A DNA stretch of 6,564 bases from CAZGWJ01 sp964529445. Lineage in GTDB: Bacteria; Oederibacteriota; Muellerivitia; Muellerivitales; Muellerivitaceae. The notes below the pieces were generated by a model. It saw nothing but the letters and a program-made list of their open reading frames with translations. It was not told where the DNA came from and did not search any database. The translations under genes and the position numbers were made by a program. This document shows, piece after piece, positions 1 through 4,919 of the stretch (position 1 is the first letter of the stretch; every line of letters begins with the position of its first letter). Location of the stretch: positions 1 through 6,564 of the forward strand of contig CAZGWJ010000123.1 of the NCBI GenBank assembly GCA_964529445.1, given 5' to 3'.

Positions 1-75
1 CGAGTTAGCGGCGTTCACGATGGCGTCCACCGCGAGTTCCGTGATGTCTCCCTTGATGACTTCCAGCACTCCCAT
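1..75 (-). CDS. Macro-domain protein (ADP-ribose / O-acetyl-ADP-ribose binding), N-terminal fragment
   Basis: Only the first 25 residues lie in the window; the gene continues beyond position 1. The ATG is at 73-75, preceded by a GGAGG Shine-Dalgarno (82-86) with a 6-base spacer, which fixes the start. The fragment opens with MGVLEVIKGDITEL and continues to IVNAANS at its end. The GDIT segment and the VDAIVNAAN strand form the ligand-binding start of the macro fold; E. coli YmdB has the very similar QGDITKLAVDVIVNAAN. Family members bind ADP-ribose, and YmdB/MacroD-type enzymes remove acetyl or ADP-ribosyl groups from it or from proteins. The N-terminus is almost at the domain start, so a compact stand-alone enzyme of about 170-190 residues is expected. 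The conserved glycine-rich loop lies outside the window, so activity cannot be judged. A 264-base gap with hairpins separates it from the preceding gene. The family assignment is secure; the exact substrate is not known. Confidence 0.93.
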   Translation of the reverse strand, partial: MGVLEVIKGDITELAVDAIVNAANS

Positions 76-87
76 GATCCACCTCCA

Positions 88-122
88 GGCCGCTTCGCGG
101 CCCACCAGCGGCCTTCGGCCGC
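88..122 (-). repeat. Two tandem 6-bp hairpins with GAA loops in the macro gene leader
   Basis: On the coding (minus) strand there are two perfect inverted repeats 5 bases apart: GCGGCC-GAA-GGCCGC (122-108) and GGCCGC-GAA-GCGGCC (102-88). The second ends one base before the GGAGG ribosome-binding site of the macro-domain gene. The four arms are two copies each of complementary hexamers, so arm 1 can also pair with arm 3, and arm 2 with arm 4. This could be a leader RNA structure affecting translation or stability, or a REP-like dispersed repeat. There is no U tract, so a normal intrinsic terminator is unlikely. The repeats are read directly; any function is inference. Confidence 0.75.
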
Positions 123-162
123 CACCCGTACGGCTATTCAACCACCGATCGACGGGGATGGA

Positions 163-207
163 TCCGCCATCGGCGAGATCTCGCCATCGAGAATCCGCGA
201 TGGCGGA
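163..207. repeat. Nested inverted repeat around a 14-bp perfect palindrome
   Basis: Arms TCCGCCATC (163-171) and GATGGCGGA (199-207) are perfect 9-bp inverted repeats. Immediately inside the left arm is the perfect palindrome GGCGAGATCTCGCC (172-185). A GCCATCG heptamer is also repeated directly (166-172 and 183-189, with the first copy running into the palindrome). The block lies in the non-coding gap between the CoA-binding gene and the macro-domain gene. It could be a dimeric repressor operator, a structured leader or a relic of a mobile repeat. No T-rich tail follows on either strand, which argues against an intrinsic terminator. Confidence 0.6.
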
Positions 208-339
208 CACCGATAAAACAAGGCATCAGCAATTAGCCACAGATGGATTGGATGAACTCAGATATGACAATGCAAAGGCGATTGACCACCGATGACGATC
301 GTCCAAATCACCGTCTCCTCATTCATCAATCCTAATGGC

Positions 340-780
340 TCATTCGCCCTTCGCGCCTTGGGTCAGGGCGCGGAGGACGCCGAGACAGCGGTCCGACACC
401 ACCTTCAGGCCCGCCTTCTCCATCCGTTTCTCGGATTCCGGATTCGTGATGCCGGTCTGGAGCCACACGCAGAGGGGCCTGCGTTCTGCCGGAAGGGCCA
501 GGACCTCGTCCGCTAGAGCCGGAATGGCGTCGGCGTTGCGGAACACGTCCAGGATGTCGGCCCGCTCGGGCACCTCGGCGAGCGTCGCATAGGCCCTCTC
601 TCCGAGGGAGGACGCGATCTTCGGGTTCACGGGGATGACCCGGCATCCGCGGGCCTTCAGCTGGGCCGGGACCTGGTAGGCCGCCCGGTGGGACTTGCGC
701 TCGTCCACCTGCCCTACGACCACCACGACCCGCGCATCGCGGGCGATCACCAGGCTCTCGTCATCGGTCACGTTCGCCAT
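340..780 (-). CDS. CoA-binding domain protein (YccU-like, Rossmann fold)
   Basis: This 146-residue protein is a single CoA_binding_2 domain, the size usual for small stand-alone YccU-type proteins. The first strand and nucleotide loop are VVVVVGQVDERKSHR (about residues 18-32). The second strand is RVIPVNPK (47-54), followed by ADILDVFRNAD (74-84), VWLQTGI (105-111) and VVSDRC (127-132). These correspond to the family pattern of a hydrophobic strand with G, SHR, VIPVNP, DIVDVFR, WLQ-GI and DRC. Members resemble the CoA-binding domain of succinyl-CoA synthetase alpha but lack its catalytic part; their physiological role is poorly known and they are predicted cytosolic. The ATG at 778-780 follows a GAGG with a 5-base spacer, and that GAGG overlaps the TGA stop of the upstream glycosyltransferase. 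The gene is therefore probably translationally coupled and the last of its operon. No clear terminator follows. Confidence 0.92.
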   Translation of the reverse strand: MANVTDDESLVIARDARVVVVVGQVDERKSHRAAYQVPAQLKARGCRVIPVNPKIASSLGERAYATLAEVPERADILDVFRNADAIPALADEVLALPAERRPLCVWLQTGITNPESEKRMEKAGLKVVSDRCLGVLRALTQGAKGE

Positions 781-790
781 GTCATCCTCA
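781..790 (-). promoter_or_regulatory. Ribosome-binding site overlapping upstream stop codon
   Basis: On the minus strand the sequence is TGAGGATGAC followed by ATG. The TGA is the stop of the GT39 gene, and its last two bases are part of the GAGG Shine-Dalgarno for the CoA-binding gene (spacer 5). This layout favours re-initiation by ribosomes finishing the glycosyltransferase and confirms both the stop and the start. Confidence 0.75.
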
Positions 791-2449
791 ATCGTAGGTC
801 GGTGATATGCCCATCAACAACTGGTGGGGCGCCGAACGAAGACGCCGGGTCCTGTCGGGCCCCTCGATCCTACCCGGAACCGCGTACAGGAACCAGGTGT
901 CCCCCACCCGGTGGGTGGGCGGTGTGCGATGCAGCCAACTCCCGGTGATGACGCGCGTGAACGGGAACGTGTAGGGAGCCCATTGGAGGAACGAGGCGTT
1001 CACGGCGTACACTTGACCGGACTGGGGGCCCTCCAGATCCTTCTCCGTGAAAAGCGCCCAATGGACCCCGTACAAGGCCGGGTCCACGCCCCCAAAATAA
1101 GCCAACTTCACCCAAGGTACCTGATGTTCCTTCATCCAGTGTTCCAGACGCCGATGATCCTGTCCCAGGTCAAGGTTCGTGTCCCCCAAAAGCCGGATCT
1201 TCGCGCTTTTCGGCACAAGATCGTTGAAATAGCTCAAGTGCGCCGGATAGCAGGCTACCACGCTCGCGACTTGCCAAACCAGGAGTCCCGCCGCTGCCCA
1301 CCGCCACCCACGCCGTCTCAGGACGGATCCCGTCTCCCAAAGCATGGCGACGGCATGCCCTGCGGCTATGAAAAGAAATGGATAAGCGGGCAACAAGTAC
1401 CGAACCCCGTGGTTCTGCACCCGGAGGATCGCAATCAGGAATACGAGGGGCGTGAGCATGACCCACGTGGGCAGAGACCCCCGGCGACGAAAGAACGGCA
1501 GAGAGGCGAGAAGAAGAAGGATCAAGAACGGGATCGGGCTCTTTAGGAGGAATGCCGTCGGGAAGTAGACCCACCGCTTCTGCAATCCGACTTCGCCCAT
1601 GAAAAAGGTGGGGTGTCCCCGGTCCGCTACATCGAGCAATTCCGTGAGGCTCGCGAGGAAATGATGGTAAGGCGTCCGGAACGGCACTTGGAGGATGCTG
1701 GGCGGAAGGAAGACCAAACCGGTCGAAAACAGGAACCCCGCGATCAGGATTCCCCACCGGATCAAAACAGGCCGCCAGGATTTCCGGAAGGCCTCCCGGC
1801 GCCCCCACAGGTCGAGAAGAGGAAGCAGCGGCAGGAGGGCCAACCCGGAGAATTTCGCGCAAGCCGCCAGGCCCGCGAGGATCCCGGCCGAAAACGCCCA
1901 ACCCGGGCTCTCATCCCGCGAAAACTCCCACACCAGAACCGTAGCAAACACCAGGAAGGTAACGGGTACATCCGCCATGGCATACCCCGAAAAGGCGAGC
2001 AATGTCGGCTCGAAGGTCCAGAGGGTCATCGCTCCCAGTGCTGCGACCGGAGACCGGCGTCGGAGATGGAGAAACAGCAGAAGTCCGATGCCAAGCCCAC
2101 AGAGCCAGGTCATGGCCCTCGGCCCCATCGTCATGGCTAAAAGATCCCGGTTATCCTCGAAATAGAACCGGATCGGGCGGCGAAGCAGGTCCGAACCGTC
2201 TGCCGGAGGGGTCAGCCCCCGGAAGAGGAGCGGCAAAGCCTGCCAGGCCGTCGCTAGGGGTGGATGCCCGTTGAATCGGGATTCCCCCCGGATGAGGTAG
2301 GCGTAGCCGTTGGTGACCTCATAGGGCTCGTCGTTGGTGAGGGAATCCGACCAGAACCGGAGAACGACCTGTGCCGAGAAAAGGAAGGCGAAAAGGACGA
2401 ACCATTTCAATGGCAAGGGGCCGCCATCTCGTTTTGTTCTTCGGGTCAT
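788..2449 (-). CDS. GT39-family (ArnT/PMT-like) polytopic membrane glycosyltransferase
   Basis: This is a predicted inner-membrane GT-C glycosyltransferase of 553 residues that would use a polyprenyl-phosphate sugar donor on the extracytoplasmic side. A first membrane helix (about 17-33) is followed by SDSLTNDEPYEV with the acidic pair D40-E41, the position of the catalytic acid in PMT/ArnT-type enzymes. The FEP turn (146-148) and about nine further hydrophobic segments up to residue 400 include the helix before RYLLPAYPF (350-358). A soluble C-terminal part begins with GDTNLDLGQDH (422-432) and YFGGVDP (451-457), hallmarks of one bacterial GT39 subgroup. I chose ATG 2447-2449: GAGG lies 5 bases upstream, whereas the alternative GTG at 2453-2455 overlaps that Shine-Dalgarno. 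It lies 46 bases after the GH9 gene and overlaps the ribosome site of the CoA-binding gene. It is clearly paralogous to the GT39 gene at the right edge. Acceptor and sugar are unknown. Confidence 0.9.
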   Translation of the reverse strand: MTRRTKRDGGPLPLKWFVLFAFLFSAQVVLRFWSDSLTNDEPYEVTNGYAYLIRGESRFNGHPPLATAWQALPLLFRGLTPPADGSDLLRRPIRFYFEDNRDLLAMTMGPRAMTWLCGLGIGLLLFLHLRRRSPVAALGAMTLWTFEPTLLAFSGYAMADVPVTFLVFATVLVWEFSRDESPGWAFSAGILAGLAACAKFSGLALLPLLPLLDLWGRREAFRKSWRPVLIRWGILIAGFLFSTGLVFLPPSILQVPFRTPYHHFLASLTELLDVADRGHPTFFMGEVGLQKRWVYFPTAFLLKSPIPFLILLLLASLPFFRRRGSLPTWVMLTPLVFLIAILRVQNHGVRYLLPAYPFLFIAAGHAVAMLWETGSVLRRRGWRWAAAGLLVWQVASVVACYPAHLSYFNDLVPKSAKIRLLGDTNLDLGQDHRRLEHWMKEHQVPWVKLAYFGGVDPALYGVHWALFTEKDLEGPQSGQVYAVNASFLQWAPYTFPFTRVITGSWLHRTPPTHRVGDTWFLYAVPGRIEGPDRTRRLRSAPHQLLMGISPTYD

Positions 2450-2458
2450 GTCCACCTC
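2450..2458 (-). promoter_or_regulatory. Shine-Dalgarno deciding the start of the GT39 gene
   Basis: The minus-strand sequence GAGGTGGAC directly precedes ATG 2447-2449, giving GAGG a 5-base spacer. The same spacing is seen for the CoA-binding gene and the 144-residue gene. The in-frame GTG two codons upstream begins inside this motif and has no site of its own, so it is unlikely to be used. Confidence 0.7.
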
Positions 2459-2495
2459 GGGAACGGAAGTGACGAACCGCGTCCCCTCCGAGGGT

Positions 2496-4325
2496 TCATT
2501 CCTGCATCAGTGCCGCGACGAGTACCAGGTTCGCGTTGTAATAGATGTCCGGTTCGTTCACGACCCACCAGCCAACCGTCCATTGGTTCTCAGGAACGAA
2601 CCCGCCATCCCATAGGTCCGACTGGGCCTGGTGCCACATCGCATGGGCGGGTGCTCCCGATCGCAGGGGTTCCGGATTGTCCCAGAGGAGGGCCTTGGCC
2701 GGCGCGCCGGGAGAGAGGAAACCCGCGTCCTTGCTGTTGGGTCCACCCACCAGGTACCCGGGCGGGGGAGGCTTCCTTCCCCATTCGCAATGGAACATGG
2801 CCGTGGGGGATCTTCCCACGCCGGTCACCATCGAGTAACCGTTGGGGTTGCGCCCCAGGATCCAATGCCACTGGTCCCGGGCGGCCTCAAGCGCCCAGGC
2901 ATGCCCTTCCGGATCCAACCCGGCGGCGATTTTGAGGATATGCGCCTTCTCCAACAGGTTCGAGTTGTGTCCCCAGTAATAATCGGTCGGGAGCGAGGCA
3001 CAGCGGTAACCGTCCTTCTCCAGGACCCGCTCCTTGAGGAGGTCCGCTGTCTCGAGCAGACGGTTTTTCGCGGCCTCGCGAACCTCCGCGGGAGCGTCCT
3101 TGTTCCACGCCATGCTCATCAAGGCCCAGCGGGAGAGGTTGGTCCAGGCCCCCGTGAGCACGGCGTTGGGCAGGACATCATCGCTGGACATGAGGTTCTT
3201 GAACTTCTCGAGGGCGGTCTCGTAGCCGAAGGTCCGGTACATCTCGGCGGCCGCCACCATTCGGGCACCGGTCTCCCGCGGATATTCCTTCCCGTCGTCC
3301 CAGAGGGGTTGGGAACTGCCGTGACCGTCCACCGTGATGCGATCCGGGTGCGCAACGAGCCATTTCCATGACTTCTGGGCGGCCACCCAGCACCGCCCCG
3401 CGAAGGGGGCATCCCTTCTTTTCAGGACCCGCGCGGCCCGCGCGAAAGCCGCGCAGGCCTTGGCGGTCGATGCCGTCCCGACCTCAGCGACCCAACGGTC
3501 GTTGCGGTCGGCGTCCGCGGGTCCGTCGGGGGACCATTGCATCAAGGCGTCCCGATGGCGCACCCCACCGTCCTCTTCCTGCATGCTCAGCAACCATTCC
3601 AGCCCCCATTCCGCCTCGTCCAGAAGGTCCGGCAGGCCGTTGCCCGATTCAGGGATGTTGAGGTCATCCCCAACGGTGTAGCAGGTTTCGAAAGCCATGA
3701 GCAGAGCCTGGCAGGTGGGAGCCGTCGAGGGCACGTACATCTCGAAATTACCCGCGTCGTGCCATCCCTTGCGCATGAAAATCCGTTTCTTCTTGTCGGG
3801 ATAATCCTTGAGATCCCATCCCACGCCACCATGGTCATGACAGGCCGAATTCCGGGTGTAGGATTCCCCTGCATGGGAAGCATGGGGTTCCCGGAGGGAT
3901 GTACGGCAACGCTGGAAGAAGAAACACTTGATTGCGAGGTCGAGAACCCTCCGATAGAGGTCCCACTTCACCTCGAACCAGTCGGACTTCGCGCCTCCCG
4001 CGACCACCTGGTACCGGCCGGTGAGGGTGAGTCCCGTGAAGTCCGCCTGCCAGACGCGGTCCTTCGAAGCGGGGTCCTCCCCGAAGGCGAAGAGGTCGCC
4101 ATTCGCGAACCGGTAGGCGACCTTCCCCGCCTCGTCCTTCACAACGGCGCCTTTCGGATCCACATTGAAGAGGGCGATCTTGCGCCAAGAGGGGACATAG
4201 CCGACCGTGTTAACCTTGACGGCCGGGACATTCTTGCCGGGCATGGCCGGCGCCGGTTTGGGTTCACCAGCAATAAGCGGAGGGACACAGAACAGCAGGA
4301 GAAGAAGCGTTCGGATCGTCCTCAT
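2496..4325 (-). CDS. Secreted glycoside hydrolase family 9 protein with N-terminal Ig-like domain; predicted catalytic base replaced by Asn
   Basis: The 609-residue protein begins with MRTIRTLLLLLFCVPPLIAG, a predicted signal peptide, so it should act in the periplasm or outside. Residues about 36-120 form a CelD_N-type Ig-like domain (VKVNTVGYVPSWRKIALF; LTGRYQVV). The GH9 (alpha/alpha)6 barrel follows, with GWHDAGNFEMYV (187-198), ESGNGLPDLLDEAEWGLEWL (226-245), YYWGHNSNLL (449-458), LGRNPNGYSMVTGVG (490-504), LVGGPN (525-530) and VVNEPDIYYNANLV (588-601). GH9 enzymes are inverting beta-glucanases (mostly endoglucanases) or exo-glucosaminidases. Glu591 matches the catalytic acid. The family DAGD motif reads D190-A-G-N193, so the usual catalytic base Asp is Asn (codon AAT, 3747-3749). 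The expected HHR motif reads HCE (512-514). The fold is complete with no frameshift. The enzyme may be inactive, weak, or of unusual specificity. It heads an operon with a GT39 gene. There is no Shine-Dalgarno, but the ATG is supported by the signal peptide and no upstream in-frame start was found. Confidence 0.93.
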   Translation of the reverse strand: MRTIRTLLLLLFCVPPLIAGEPKPAPAMPGKNVPAVKVNTVGYVPSWRKIALFNVDPKGAVVKDEAGKVAYRFANGDLFAFGEDPASKDRVWQADFTGLTLTGRYQVVAGGAKSDWFEVKWDLYRRVLDLAIKCFFFQRCRTSLREPHASHAGESYTRNSACHDHGGVGWDLKDYPDKKKRIFMRKGWHDAGNFEMYVPSTAPTCQALLMAFETCYTVGDDLNIPESGNGLPDLLDEAEWGLEWLLSMQEEDGGVRHRDALMQWSPDGPADADRNDRWVAEVGTASTAKACAAFARAARVLKRRDAPFAGRCWVAAQKSWKWLVAHPDRITVDGHGSSQPLWDDGKEYPRETGARMVAAAEMYRTFGYETALEKFKNLMSSDDVLPNAVLTGAWTNLSRWALMSMAWNKDAPAEVREAAKNRLLETADLLKERVLEKDGYRCASLPTDYYWGHNSNLLEKAHILKIAAGLDPEGHAWALEAARDQWHWILGRNPNGYSMVTGVGRSPTAMFHCEWGRKPPPPGYLVGGPNSKDAGFLSPGAPAKALLWDNPEPLRSGAPAHAMWHQAQSDLWDGGFVPENQWTVGWWVVNEPDIYYNANLVLVAALMQE

Positions 4326-4331
4326 GGCATT

Positions 4332-4340
4332 AGGATAGCA
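4332..4340 (-). promoter_or_regulatory. Candidate extended -10 promoter for the GH9 operon
   Basis: Minus-strand TGCTATCCT matches an extended -10 (TGn followed by TATCCT, four of six consensus bases). It ends six bases before the A of the GH9 ATG, so transcription could start at or next to the start codon. The gap between the terminator at 4411 and this ATG needs a promoter. No good -35 hexamer is seen at 16-18 bases. The match is weak and could be chance. Confidence 0.3.
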
Positions 4341-4410
4341 AAAAACGAACCGTCTGTTCCCATCCCTCGCCCCGGGAGATAAGGGGTAGGATCCGGGCGC
4401 TCCACAGGAT

Positions 4411-4446
4411 AAAAAAGCCCCCGCGCCGTGGAGAGTGCGCGAGGGC
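4411..4446 (-). terminator. Intrinsic (Rho-independent) terminator
   Basis: On the minus strand GCCCTCGCGC (4446-4437) pairs with GCGCGGGGGC (4426-4417). This gives a 10-bp stem with one T-G wobble, a 10-base loop (4436-4427), and six T residues (4416-4411). It begins 24 bases after the TGA of the 144-residue gene and ends the upstream glycosyltransferase unit. The GH9 gene downstream must therefore have its own promoter or depend on read-through. Confidence 0.9.
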
Positions 4447-4470
4447 CGCCCCGGGGAAAGGACGAAATCT

Positions 4471-4905
4471 TCAGAAGAGCGAGGAAATCGAGCCCGTGCC
4501 GGTTCCCTTCAGGAGGTTCGAGGTGTAAGCCGACATCTGGCGCTGGAGATCGAACAAGGAGTCGATGTGGGAGTCGTTCAATACGCGCTGGACATCATGG
4601 GTCCAGGCCGGAAGGGACGTGAAAGAGGAAAGCCCCCCTAACATCCCGAAGCCCGGATTCTTGGTCGAATACTTGTCCGAGAATATGTTGAAAAGAACGG
4701 TCTGCTGCTGAAGCTTCGACTGGGCTGCCACCAGGGACAATCGCGCATCGGTGGACGGTAATGCGTTCGAGCGCGAGGCGGAAAGCAGACCCTCGAACGT
4801 GGAGGTGAAATCACCTCCGGTGCCGCCCATGAGCTGGGCCATCGCCAGGGATGCCTTGGTCGAAGGATTTGAGGGGAAAAGCGAAGCGGGCATCAAGGGG
4901 TCCAT
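4471..4905 (-). CDS. Hypothetical Ser-rich protein, 144 residues
   Basis: I do not recognise this protein. It is 144 residues, about 16% serine (23 residues), with no cysteine, no membrane segment and no evident signal peptide. Residues about 52-80 look helical and Gln-rich (AQSKLQQQTVLFNIF). A Gly/Ser stretch lies around 87-98 (PGFGMLGGLSSF within 84-95) and the tail is GTGTGSISSLF. Cysteine-free, Ser/Thr/Asn/Gln-rich composition is typical of some exported or flagellar-axial proteins, but that is only a resemblance. The gene looks real: its ATG follows AGGAGG (4911-4916) with a 5-base spacer, it starts 14 bases after the stop of the GT39 gene, and a strong terminator follows its stop. The location suggests co-expression with the membrane glycosyltransferase, so it could be a partner or substrate; this is speculation. 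Confidence 0.78.
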   Translation of the reverse strand: MDPLMPASLFPSNPSTKASLAMAQLMGGTGGDFTSTFEGLLSASRSNALPSTDARLSLVAAQSKLQQQTVLFNIFSDKYSTKNPGFGMLGGLSSFTSLPAWTHDVQRVLNDSHIDSLFDLQRQMSAYTSNLLKGTGTGSISSLF

Positions 4906-4919
4906 GGTTTCCTCCTCCC

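Noticed and set aside
20..295. 91-codon plus-strand open frame at the left end
   Set aside because: It runs antisense over the macro-domain start and through the hairpins and palindromes, has no Shine-Dalgarno, and its product is low-complexity with no recognisable domain.
294..303. Perfect palindrome GACGATCGTC after the CoA-binding gene as a possible terminator
   Set aside because: The stem would be only 3-5 bp and no T tract follows on the minus strand.
208..339. Possible promoter or small RNA in the AT-richer part of the intergenic gap
   Set aside because: Hexamers resembling TTGCAT, TTGTCA and TTTTAT occur but none are paired with a good partner at 16-18 bases, and no stable RNA fold or terminator was seen.
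824..1546. 240-codon plus-strand open frame, and similar ones at 2264-2935 and 2631-3371
   Set aside because: These are antisense shadows of the GT39 and GH9 genes, giving Arg/Pro/Gly-rich products without domains or ribosome sites.
2453..2455. GTG as the start of the GT39 gene at 788-2449
   Set aside because: It overlaps the GAGG ribosome site of the ATG two codons downstream and has no site of its own.
3537..4382. 281-codon plus-strand open frame
   Set aside because: It is entirely antisense to the GH9 gene and its upstream gap; the GH9 frame has unmistakable family motifs, and long antisense frames are expected in high-GC DNA.
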